This document shows, piece after piece, positions 53,132 through 61,892 of a stretch of 64,000 bases of DNA (within the stretch, counting starts at the first letter, position 1; each line of letters starts with the position of its first letter). Made by a program: the position numbers and the translations under genes. The stretch spans positions 124,001 to 188,000 of the forward strand of contig NZ_JBNCMC010000004.1 in assembly GCF_049844995.1 (NCBI RefSeq), written 5' to 3'. This DNA comes from Luteimicrobium sp049844995. GTDB taxonomy: Bacteria > Actinomycetota > Actinomycetes > Actinomycetales > Cellulomonadaceae. The notes under the pieces were generated by a model, which did no database searches, had not been told where the DNA came from, and saw only the letters and a list, made by a program, of their open reading frames with translations.

Positions 53132-54679
53132 ATGTCCCCCACGTCCACGACGGCCAGCGCGCCAGTCGTCCAGATGACCGGGATCACGATCGAGTTTCCC
53201 GGCGTCAAGGCCCTCGACGGGGTCGACCTCACGCTCCGCCCGGGAGAGGTCCACGCCCTCATGGGCGAGAACGGCGCCGGAAAGTCCACCATGATCAAGG
53301 CGCTCACCGGCGTCTACCGGATCGACTCCGGGTCCATCACGGTCGCCGGCGAGGACCGCCGCTTCGACGGACCTGCCGACGCGCAGGGCGCCGGGGTCAG
53401 CACGGTCTACCAGGAGGTGAACCTCGCCCCCAACCTCTCCGTCGCGGAGAACATCATGCTGGGGCACGAGATCCGGCTCGGGCCGTTCGTGAACTGGCCG
53501 GCCACGCGCCGCGCGGCCCGCACCTACCTGAGCCGGCTCGGCCTCGACCTCGACCCGATGTCGATGCTCGGCTCGCACTCGATCGCGATCCAGCAGCTCT
53601 GCGCGATCGCGCGGGCCATGGTCGTCGACGCCAAGGTGCTCATCCTCGACGAGCCCACCTCGAGCCTCGACAAGGCCGAGGTCGCGCAGCTCTTCGACGT
53701 GATTCGGCAGCTGCGGGACGAGGGCGTCGCGATCCTGTTCGTCTCCCACTTCCTCGACCAGATCTACGAGATCACCGACCGGCTCACCGTCCTGCGGAAC
53801 GGCCGCCTCGTCGGCGAGTACCTCACCGCGGAGCTGCCCCGCCTGGAGCTCGTCTCGAAGATGGTGGGCCGCGCGAGCGAGGACCTGGCGGACATCGAGA
53901 AGGCCGCCCGGCACGCCGCGGCCCACGCCGACGAGGGTCGCGCGCCCGTCCTCCAGGCGATCGGCCTGGGCCGTGAGGGCACCGTCGAGCCGTTCGACCT
54001 CGACCTGTTCGAGGGCGAGATCGTCGGGATCGCCGGCCTGCTCGGCTCGGGCCGCACCGAGGTCGCCCGGCTCCTGTTCGGGGCCGACCGCGCCGACGGC
54101 GGCACGCTGTCCGTCCACGGCACGAACGTCCGAACAGCCAGCCCGCTGGGCTCGCTGCAGCGCGGGGTCGCGCTCGCGTCGGAGGACCGCAAGAAGGAGG
54201 GGATCATCGGGGACCTCAGCGTCCGCGAGAACATCGCCCTCGCCATGCAGGCCGAGCGCGGTGCGTGGCGGCGGCTCCCCGCGAAGGAGCTCGACGCGAC
54301 CGTCGCGAAGTACATGGAGGCGCTCGCGATCCACCCCGCGAACCCCGACGCCCTCATCAAGAACCTCTCGGGCGGCAACCAGCAGAAGGTCCTCCTGGCC
54401 CGCTGGCTCGCCACCGCCCCCCAGCTCCTCCTGCTCGACGAGCCCACCCGCGGCATCGACGTGGGCGCCAAGGCCGAGATCCAGCGGCTCGTGGCCCAGC
54501 TCGCGAGCGAAGGGATGAGCGTCGTCTTCATCTCCTCCGAGCTCGAGGAGGTGCTCCGGCTGTCCCACCGGGTCGTCGTCATGCGTGACCGTCAGAAGAT
54601 CGGCGAGATCACCAACAACCCGGATGTCACCGCCAGCACCGTCCTCGAGACCATCGCAGCAAGCGGGAGCGCGTCATGA
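53132..54679 (+). CDS. ytfR: Sugar ABC transporter ATP-binding protein (YtfR-like)
   Basis: 515-residue double-ABC ATPase. First domain: Walker A GENGAGKST (45-53), HSIAIQQL in the signature position and VLILDEPTSSLD. Second domain: GLLGSGRTE, LSGGNQQKV and LLLLDEPTRGID, as in Rbs/Mgl/Ytf ATPases. ATG at 53132 is 110 bases after ytfQ, with the hairpin between. Overlaps the first permease by 4 bases. Confidence 0.93.
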   Translation: MSPTSTTASAPVVQMTGITIEFPGVKALDGVDLTLRPGEVHALMGENGAGKSTMIKALTGVYRIDSGSITVAGEDRRFDGPADAQGAGVSTVYQEVNLAPNLSVAENIMLGHEIRLGPFVNWPATRRAARTYLSRLGLDLDPMSMLGSHSIAIQQLCAIARAMVVDAKVLILDEPTSSLDKAEVAQLFDVIRQLRDEGVAILFVSHFLDQIYEITDRLTVLRNGRLVGEYLTAELPRLELVSKMVGRASEDLADIEKAARHAAAHADEGRAPVLQAIGLGREGTVEPFDLDLFEGEIVGIAGLLGSGRTEVARLLFGADRADGGTLSVHGTNVRTASPLGSLQRGVALASEDRKKEGIIGDLSVRENIALAMQAERGAWRRLPAKELDATVAKYMEALAIHPANPDALIKNLSGGNQQKVLLARWLATAPQLLLLDEPTRGIDVGAKAEIQRLVAQLASEGMSVVFISSELEEVLRLSHRVVVMRDRQKIGEITNNPDVTASTVLETIAASGSAS

Positions 54680-55758
54680 CCGGCACCGTCGCCACCACCA
54701 CCAGCTCGGGCCTGCGCCCGAGGGTCGACCGACTCGTCCGGCACAACCTGTTCTGGCCGATCGTGGCCCTCGTCGTGCTGCTGCTCGCGTGCGGGATCGT
54801 CAGCCCCGGCTTCCTCGACGTCACCGTCCAGGACGGCCACCTGTTCGGCCAGATCGTCGACATCCTGCGACAGAGCGCGACGCCGCTGCTCCTCGCGACG
54901 GGCATGTGCCTCGTGATCGCGACGGGCGGCATCGACCTGTCGGTGGGCGCCGTGATGGCGATCTCGCTCGCCGTGTCGCTCACGTACATCGCGGAGTCCG
55001 GTAGCGGCACCACGGTCGGGACCGCGCTGACGGGCCTCGCGCTGGGCCTCGTGGTCGCCCTCGCGATCGGCACGTTCAACGGGTTCCTCGTGACCGTGCT
55101 CGGGATCCAGCCGTTCATCGCGACCCTGATCCTCATGATCGCGGGCCGCGGCATCGCGATGCTCATCACCAAGGGGCAGATCACGACCGTGACGAGCCCG
55201 CCGTTCAAGGCGATCGGCGCGGGGTACCTGTTCGGCATCCCCATGCCCGTGATCATCGCGGGCGGCGTGTTCGTGCTCGTCGCGCTGCTCGTGCGCCGCA
55301 CGGCCCTCGGCATGCTGCTCGAGGCCATCGGCATCAACCGTGAGGCCAGCCGGCTCGCGGGCGTGAAGTCGCGCAACATCACCTGGTTCGTCTACGCGTT
55401 GTGCGGCCTGCTCGCGGGTCTCGCGGGCATCGTCTACGGCGCGCCGACCATGGCGGCCGACGCCAACAACGTGGGCCTCATGAAGGAGCTCGACGCGATC
55501 ATGGTCGTCGTCCTCGGCGGCACCAAGCTCGAGGGGGGCAAGTTCTCGCTCGCGGGCTGCGTCGTCGGCGCGCTCATCCTGTCGACGCTCGAGCGTGCGG
55601 TCGTGATCTTCCACCTGCCGACCCAGGTGACGCCGCTCTTCAAGGCGCTCATCCTCATCATCGTCTGCGTCGCGGGCTCCGAGCGCCTCCGGTCCCGCGT
55701 GGGCTCCGTGCCCCGCTCGCGGCCGCAGGCCCCCGTCGCCGCGGAGGTGGCCGCATGA
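54676..55758 (+). CDS. ytfT: Sugar ABC transporter permease 1 (YtfT-like)
   Basis: 360-residue BPD_transp_2 permease with GTGGIDLSVGAVMAI-type motif (written in sequence as ATGGIDLSVGAVMAI) and the coupling loop EAIGINREASRLAGVKSRNI. Starts inside the ATPase stop codon (ATGA) and overlaps the second permease likewise. The importer therefore has a heterodimeric permease, as in YtfT-YjfF. Confidence 0.92.
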   Translation: MTGTVATTTSSGLRPRVDRLVRHNLFWPIVALVVLLLACGIVSPGFLDVTVQDGHLFGQIVDILRQSATPLLLATGMCLVIATGGIDLSVGAVMAISLAVSLTYIAESGSGTTVGTALTGLALGLVVALAIGTFNGFLVTVLGIQPFIATLILMIAGRGIAMLITKGQITTVTSPPFKAIGAGYLFGIPMPVIIAGGVFVLVALLVRRTALGMLLEAIGINREASRLAGVKSRNITWFVYALCGLLAGLAGIVYGAPTMAADANNVGLMKELDAIMVVVLGGTKLEGGKFSLAGCVVGALILSTLERAVVIFHLPTQVTPLFKALILIIVCVAGSERLRSRVGSVPRSRPQAPVAAEVAA

Positions 55759-56930
55759 CCAGCACTCAGACCCCCGCCCCGACGACGACGTCACGTGCGT
55801 CGGGCGGTACAGTCCCCGCCGGCGGTGGCCGCGCGGGCTTCGGTGGCGTGGCCCGCAGGTGGGGGCACCGCCTGGCGGACCGGCGCTTCCTGCCGGTCGC
55901 GGGCGCGCTCCTCACCCTGGTCCTGATCCTCGTGATCGGCCAGGCGCGCTACTCCACGGACACGCGCAACTTCGTCAACATGCGCCTGTTCTCGAACCTG
56001 CTCGTCGACAACTCGTACCTCCTGGTGCTGGCCGTCGGGATGACTTTCGTGATCCTCACGGGCGGGATCGACCTGTCCGTCGGTGCGGTCGTGGCGCTCG
56101 TCGGCCTGATCGTCGCGAAGCTGCTGATCCTCGGTGTCCCGCTGCCGTTCGTGCTGCTCGCGGGCGTGCTCACGGGGACGGTGTTCGGCCTGCTCATCGG
56201 GGTGCTGGTCCAGTACTTCTCGATCCAGCCGTTCATCGCGTCGCTCGCGGCGATGTTCCTCGCGCGCGGCCTGTGCAACCTCGTGAGCGTGGAGTCCCTC
56301 GCGATCGAGGACAAGGACTTCACGGCCCTCGCGTCCTGGCGGATCAAGTTCGGGCACGGTCCGAGCATCTGGTACATCAACCTGTCGATGATCGTCGCGG
56401 TCGTCGTCGTCCTGATCGCCGTCTACCTGCTGCACTACACGCGGTTCGGCCGCACCGTGTACGGGCTCGGGGCCGGCGACGGCGGCCAGGCGGTCGGCCT
56501 CATGGGCCTGCGGGCGGCGCGTACCAAGGTGTGGGTCTACGTCGTCTCCGGCACGTGCGCGGGGATCGCGGGCATCCTGTTCGCCTTCTACACGCGGTCC
56601 GGGTTCAACCTCACCGGCATCGGCATGGAGCTCGACGCGATCGCGTCCGTCGTCATCGGCGGAGCGATGCTCACGGGCGGCAGCGGGTTCGTGCTCGGCT
56701 CGGTCGTGGGCGTGCTCGTCTACGGCCTCATCCAGGTGCTCATCGCCCGCGAGGGCCTCGACTCCTGGTGGACGAAGGTCTTCATCGGCGCCGTGCTGCT
56801 GCTGTTCGTGCTGCTGCAGCGGGCCCTGAGCACCGGCCAGACGCGCCGGCGCAAGAAGAACAAGGACGAGAGCCCGGCGGCGCCCGCCGACGCTCCGCCC
56901 CCCGCTCCTGCGGCCCCGTCGGTCGGCTGA
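55755..56930 (+). CDS. yjfF: Sugar ABC transporter permease 2 (YjfF-like)
   Basis: 391-residue permease with TGGIDLSVGAVVALVG and the coupling loop GLGAGDGGQAVGLMGLRAARTKV, both matching YjfF. A Ser/Thr/Gly-rich N-terminus (about 45 residues) and an Ala/Pro-rich C-tail with a basic KKNKDE patch extend it beyond E. coli YjfF (331). Last gene of the operon; a large hairpin follows 70 bases later. Confidence 0.92.
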   Translation: MTSTQTPAPTTTSRASGGTVPAGGGRAGFGGVARRWGHRLADRRFLPVAGALLTLVLILVIGQARYSTDTRNFVNMRLFSNLLVDNSYLLVLAVGMTFVILTGGIDLSVGAVVALVGLIVAKLLILGVPLPFVLLAGVLTGTVFGLLIGVLVQYFSIQPFIASLAAMFLARGLCNLVSVESLAIEDKDFTALASWRIKFGHGPSIWYINLSMIVAVVVVLIAVYLLHYTRFGRTVYGLGAGDGGQAVGLMGLRAARTKVWVYVVSGTCAGIAGILFAFYTRSGFNLTGIGMELDAIASVVIGGAMLTGGSGFVLGSVVGVLVYGLIQVLIAREGLDSWWTKVFIGAVLLLFVLLQRALSTGQTRRRKKNKDESPAAPADAPPPAPAAPSVG

Positions 56931-56999
56931 CCGGGTCGCACGCACCAGACGCAGCACCCGCACCACCGCGGTACACGCACCACCCCCGGACGAGGAGGA

Positions 57000-57048
57000 C
57001 CCCGCCCCGCGCCCCTGGCTGCCACCAGGGACCACGCGTGGGGCGGGG
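57000..57048 (+). terminator. Terminator-like nested hairpin after the YtfQ-type operon
   Basis: CCCCGCCCC (57000-57008) pairs with GGGGCGGGG (57040-57048), extended by 3-4 pairs inward, with an inner CCCTGG/CCAGGG stem (57013-57030). No T-tract. No arabinose operator was found between here and the GH51 gene. Confidence 0.65.
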
Positions 57049-57158
57049 CCTCCGAGCCCGGGGCGCACCCGTAGGCAACGGAGCAGCGGGACCCGTGCTC
57101 GACGCTCCGTGTCTTCCACAGGCCGCCTCGCGGCGGACCTCGGCGACGAAGGAGCAGG

Positions 57159-60100
57159 ATGATCGTGTCACAACGACGCACACGACGAGGAGCCCCGGCC
57201 CGCGCGCTCGGGCTGGGGGCGGCGCTCGCCGTCGTCCTGGGCGGGGCGCTCACCGCGCCCGCCGGCGCACCGGCCCAGGCGGCCGGGAGCACGACCGGGC
57301 CCACGCTGCCCGGCGTGGTCGACTCGTTCGACTCCGCGACCCTCGGCTCGCGGTGGTCGATCGTCAACGAGGCGAAGTCCGCCTGGTCGCTCAGCCAGAA
57401 CCCCGGCTCGCTCACGCTCACGGCCCAGCCCGGCGACACGTATCAGACGACCAATACGGCCAAGAACGTGTTCGCGGTTGACGTGCCCGAGGGCGACTTC
57501 AACGTCGTGACCACGGTCCACGCGCCGGTCGGCAAGGTGTACCAGGGTGCCGGCCTGATCGCGTTCGACGACCTCGACAACTATGTCCGGTCGGGCCTGA
57601 CGTTCGTCGGGAGCCTCTCCGCGTCGGGCGTCGCGATCGAGAACGACATCGAGACCGCGGCGTCCTTCACGGCGGCGAGCTTCGGCGACCGGCCGGGCTC
57701 GCAGGCCGAGACGCTGCGCCTGCAGCGCGCGGGCGACGTCGTCACCACCAGCTACTGGGACGCTGCCACCGCGGCCTGGGTCACGACGGGCTCGGTCACG
57801 GTGTCGTTCGACATCACGCACCTCGGCCTGTACGCGCTCGCGGCGCAGGACGGCACGACCTTCCCGGCCGTGTTCGACGACTTCGCCTATCAGGCGGCGG
57901 ACGGCAAGGACGTCGTCCCGGCGGGGACGTTCACGTTCCTCGGCGGCGACGGCGACCAGTACCTGTCCACCGAGGACGGCCGCCTTGGCCTGACCGACAC
58001 GCGGCCGACGAGCACGCTCGCACTCACGGCGACGGAGGTCTCCGAGGGGGCGGTGACGCTCGCGTCGGGCCAGGTGCCCGTGGTCCTCGGGGCCGGCGGC
58101 ACGCTCGCGATGGGCGACGTCGGCGCAGCGCCCGCGTCGTTGCGGATCACCGACGCCGGCGGTGGCAAGGTCTTCCTGCGCGCCGCCGACCCGGCCGGCG
58201 ACGCCGGCTACGTGGGTGTGCACGACGGCCTGCTCGTGCTCGGCGCCGTGGCGGACGCCGTCCGCCTCACCGTCCAGGCGGTCAAGATCAGCGACGGGTC
58301 GAGCCTCGACATCGACGGCGACGCGACGAGCATCCAGGTCGCGGACGACCTCTACGGGATCTTCTATGAGGACATCAACTACGCGGCCGACGGCGGGCTC
58401 TACGCCGAGCTCGTCCGCAACCGGTCGTTCGAGTTCAACAGCACCGACAACAAGGCGTTCACGGGTATGACGGCGTGGAGCACGCTGAGCCGCGACGCCG
58501 GGGCTGGGTCCACGGCGACCGTCGGGACGGGCGACCAGAGGGTCAACGACGACAACCGCTACTTCCTCACGCTCGACGCGAAGGGCGCGGGCGCCGGGAT
58601 CCAGAACGCCGGCTACAACGCGGGCATCGCGATCGAGCAGGGCCAGAAGTACGACTTCTCGGTGTGGGCGCGCTCGGCGACGGCCCAGGACCTCACGGTC
58701 CGGCTTGAGACCGCGGACGGCGCGACGGCCTACGCGACCGGGAAGGTCGCCGTCGACGGCTCGGACGCGTGGAAGAAGTACACGGTGACCCTCACCGCGG
58801 ACGCGACCACCGACGCCACTCGCCTCGCCGTGCTCGCGGGCGCGGCGTCCATCGTCCGCCTCGACATGGTCTCGCTCTTCCCCGAGGACACGTGGGTCGG
58901 TCCGGTCAACGGCAGGTCGGTGCTGCGCAAGGACCTCGCGCAGAAGATCGCCGACCTCAAGCCGAAGTTCCTGCGCTTCCCGGGCGGGTGCGTGACCGAC
59001 GTCGGCACCTTCCCCTCGTACGCGGAGTCCGGCGGCGCAGACCGCGACCGCATGTACCAGTGGAAGGAGACGATCGGCCCGGTCGAGCAGCGTCCGACGA
59101 ACGCCAACTTCTGGGGCTACAACCAGTCGTACGGCATCGGGTACCTCGAGTACTTCGAGTTCGCCGAGGACCTCGGCGCCACCCCGCTGCCCGTCGTGAC
59201 GGTCGGCGCGCAGGGCTGCGGCAGCGCGCTGAAGGGCACGACGGACGCCGCGACCGTGAAGCGGTACGTCCAGGACACGCTCGACCTGCTCGAGTTCGCG
59301 AACGGCGACGTCACGACGACGTGGGGCGCGAAGCGCGCGGCGCTCGGCCACCCGAAGCCGTTCGGCGTGAAGTACATCGAGCTCGGCAACGAGGAGAACA
59401 ACACCGAGTTCGAGGCGAACTTTCCGACGTTCCAGGCGGCCGTGAAGGCGGCCTACCCGGGCGTCACCGTGATCTCGAACTCGGGCCCGGACGACTCGGG
59501 CTCGCGCTTCGACACGCTGTGGGACTTCAACCGGCAGCACAAGGTCGACATGGTCGACGAGCACTACTACAACAGCCCCGACTGGTTCCTCGCGAACGCC
59601 GACCGGTACGACTCCTACGACCGCAGCGGGCCGAAGGTCTTCCTCGGCGAGTACGCGTCGCAGGGCAACTCGCTGTGGAACTCGGTCACCGAGGCCGCGT
59701 ACATGACGAGCCTCGAGCGGAACTCGGACGTCGTGAAGCTCGCGTCCTACGCGCCGCTGCTGTCGAACGAGGACTACGTGCAGTGGTCGCCGGACGCGAT
59801 CTGGTTCGACAACGACGAGTCGTGGGCGAGCCCGAACTACTACGTGCAGAAGATGTTCTCGACCAACCTCGCCGCGGGTGACGAGGTCGTCCCGAGCACG
59901 TACACGGGCCCGCAGGTCACGCCAGAGCCGCTCGACGGCGGGATCTTCCTGTCCACCTGGAGCACCGCCGCGTCGTACGACAACGTGAAGGTGACGTCGA
60001 ACGACACGGGCAGCACGCTGCTGAGCGACGACTTCTCCGGCGGCGACTCGCAGTGGGCCGCGCAGTCCGGCTCCTGGGCCGTCAAGGACGGCGCCTACAC

Positions 60101-61853
60101 GCAGACGAGCACGTCCGTCACAGACGCCCGCTCGATCGTGAGCGGCGCGTACACCAAGGACTGGAAGGACTACACGCTCGAGCTGGACGCCACGAAGACC
60201 GCGGGGTCCGAGGGCTTCCTCGTCGGGTTCGCCGCCACGGGCGCGAACAACTTCTTCTGGTGGAACCTCGGCGGCTGGTCCAACACGCGCCAGGCGCTCC
60301 AGAAGGCCGACGGCGGCTCAGCGGGCGAGGTCAAGGCGGTCGAGGGCAGCAGCATCGAGACCGGGAAGACGTACCACCTCAAGGTCGTCGTGCAGGGCCG
60401 GGACGTCAAGCTGTACCTCGACGGCGTCCTCCAGATGGACTACGAGGACGTCCAGGCCACGCAGGACGTCTTCCAGGACGTCACACGCGACGCGTCGACC
60501 GGCGACCTCGTGGTCAAGGTCGTCAACACGTCCGACACGGCGCGCCGCACCGCGGTCCACGTGTCCGACGTCGGCATCAAGGGGACCGGGACGGCGACCG
60601 TCCTGACCGGGCAGCCGACCGACACCAACACCAAGGCGAAGAAGACCAAGGTCGTGCCCGTCGAGAGCGAGCTCACCGGGCTGTCGGGTGACTTCAGCTA
60701 CGACTTCCAGCCGTACTCGGTGACGTTCCTGCGCCTGCACACCGTGGACTCCGTCGGGCCGACGGTCGACTCGCTCGACCTGTCGTCCGCTGGGGTGCGC
60801 GGGTACTACGCCGACCCCGTCACGGTGACCGCGACGGCGTCGGACAACCGCGGCGTCGCCACGCTGGAGACGCGGGTCGACGGCGGCGACTGGGTCGCTT
60901 CGTCGTCCGCGACCAGTGCGTCGGTCCGGGTCACGGGGGAGGGGCAGCACACCGTCGAGGTGCGCGCGACCGACGCCGACGGCAACGTCTCGGAGATCCG
61001 CCCCGTGACGTTCGCGATCGACGCGACGCCGCCGATCTCGAACGCGACCGTCGACACCACGGCCCGCACGGTCACGCTGCGCGCGGCCGACTCGGGCGCG
61101 GGGACGGCCCGGATCGAGTACCGGCTCGGCACGTCCGGCGGCTGGGCGACGTACACGGCGCCCGTGACCGTCGGCGCGGGGGCCGCCACGGTCCAGTACC
61201 GCGGGGTCGACGCGCTCGGCAACACCGAGGACGCCAACACGGTCGTCGTGCCGGCCGCGGGCGCCACGCTCCGCGAGACGTCCACCGCTGCGGCGGCGCC
61301 CGCCACCGTCGCGTACGGCGAGCCCGTCACCGTCACCGTGAAGGTCGGCGGCTCCGGCGGGACGCCGTCGGGAAGCGTGGGCGTGAGCGACGGGACGGTG
61401 CTCGTGGGGTCGGCGAGGCTCGCCGGCGGCCGCGCGACCGTGAAGGTCTCGACGCTCGCCGTCGGGACCCACACCCTGACGGTCGCCTACTCCGGCGACC
61501 GGGCCTTCGCGGCGTCGTCGGACACGACCCGGGTGACGGTGACCAAGGCGTCGTCGCGTACCGAGCTCAAGGTCGCGCCGAGGAGCCCCAAGCAGGGGCA
61601 GCGGGCCAACCTCACGGTGAGGGTCACGACCGCGGGGCCCGCCGGGCCCACCGGCACCGTGACCGTCACGGTGCGCCGGGCCGGGGCCTCGTCCCCCGCC
61701 GTGTCGGCCGCGGTCGGCCTCTCGAGGAAGGGCGACGCGACCCTGCGGCTGCCCGCGCTCGCCGCCGGCACCTACACGGTCGACGTGACCTACGGCGGAT
61801 CGGCGACGGCGGCGTCGTCGGCGGCGTCGGAGACCCTCACCGTCCGGAAGTAG
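57159..61853 (+). CDS. Secreted multidomain GH51 alpha-L-arabinofuranosidase
   Basis: 1564-residue exported enzyme releasing L-arabinofuranose from arabinan or arabinoxylan. Order: signal peptide (to about 43, PAQAAG), a concanavalin-like domain (50-245), a beta-trefoil/fascin-like region (255-375), the GH51 N-terminal module and barrel with acid/base Glu745 (IELGNEENN) and nucleophile Glu831 (FLGEYAS), a LamG-like domain (about 955-1095) inserted into the GH51 C-terminal beta domain, which resumes to FLRLHT (about 1190), then an Ig-like/OmpL47-like stretch and two Ig-like repeats (1375-1564). No sortase motif or membrane anchor, so it is probably free or carbohydrate-bound. AAGGAG precedes the ATG; GTG at 57165 is an alternative. 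Confidence 0.92.
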   Translation: MIVSQRRTRRGAPARALGLGAALAVVLGGALTAPAGAPAQAAGSTTGPTLPGVVDSFDSATLGSRWSIVNEAKSAWSLSQNPGSLTLTAQPGDTYQTTNTAKNVFAVDVPEGDFNVVTTVHAPVGKVYQGAGLIAFDDLDNYVRSGLTFVGSLSASGVAIENDIETAASFTAASFGDRPGSQAETLRLQRAGDVVTTSYWDAATAAWVTTGSVTVSFDITHLGLYALAAQDGTTFPAVFDDFAYQAADGKDVVPAGTFTFLGGDGDQYLSTEDGRLGLTDTRPTSTLALTATEVSEGAVTLASGQVPVVLGAGGTLAMGDVGAAPASLRITDAGGGKVFLRAADPAGDAGYVGVHDGLLVLGAVADAVRLTVQAVKISDGSSLDIDGDATSIQVADDLYGIFYEDINYAADGGLYAELVRNRSFEFNSTDNKAFTGMTAWSTLSRDAGAGSTATVGTGDQRVNDDNRYFLTLDAKGAGAGIQNAGYNAGIAIEQGQKYDFSVWARSATAQDLTVRLETADGATAYATGKVAVDGSDAWKKYTVTLTADATTDATRLAVLAGAASIVRLDMVSLFPEDTWVGPVNGRSVLRKDLAQKIADLKPKFLRFPGGCVTDVGTFPSYAESGGADRDRMYQWKETIGPVEQRPTNANFWGYNQSYGIGYLEYFEFAEDLGATPLPVVTVGAQGCGSALKGTTDAATVKRYVQDTLDLLEFANGDVTTTWGAKRAALGHPKPFGVKYIELGNEENNTEFEANFPTFQAAVKAAYPGVTVISNSGPDDSGSRFDTLWDFNRQHKVDMVDEHYYNSPDWFLANADRYDSYDRSGPKVFLGEYASQGNSLWNSVTEAAYMTSLERNSDVVKLASYAPLLSNEDYVQWSPDAIWFDNDESWASPNYYVQKMFSTNLAAGDEVVPSTYTGPQVTPEPLDGGIFLSTWSTAASYDNVKVTSNDTGSTLLSDDFSGGDSQWAAQSGSWAVKDGAYTQTSTSVTDARSIVSGAYTKDWKDYTLELDATKTAGSEGFLVGFAATGANNFFWWNLGGWSNTRQALQKADGGSAGEVKAVEGSSIETGKTYHLKVVVQGRDVKLYLDGVLQMDYEDVQATQDVFQDVTRDASTGDLVVKVVNTSDTARRTAVHVSDVGIKGTGTATVLTGQPTDTNTKAKKTKVVPVESELTGLSGDFSYDFQPYSVTFLRLHTVDSVGPTVDSLDLSSAGVRGYYADPVTVTATASDNRGVATLETRVDGGDWVASSSATSASVRVTGEGQHTVEVRATDADGNVSEIRPVTFAIDATPPISNATVDTTARTVTLRAADSGAGTARIEYRLGTSGGWATYTAPVTVGAGAATVQYRGVDALGNTEDANTVVVPAAGATLRETSTAAAAPATVAYGEPVTVTVKVGGSGGTPSGSVGVSDGTVLVGSARLAGGRATVKVSTLAVGTHTLTVAYSGDRAFAASSDTTRVTVTKASSRTELKVAPRSPKQGQRANLTVRVTTAGPAGPTGTVTVTVRRAGASSPAVSAAVGLSRKGDATLRLPALAAGTYTVDVTYGGSATAASSAASETLTVRK

Positions 61854-61892
61854 CACCCGACCCCCCTGCTGGACCTCCAACGAAGGAGCACC

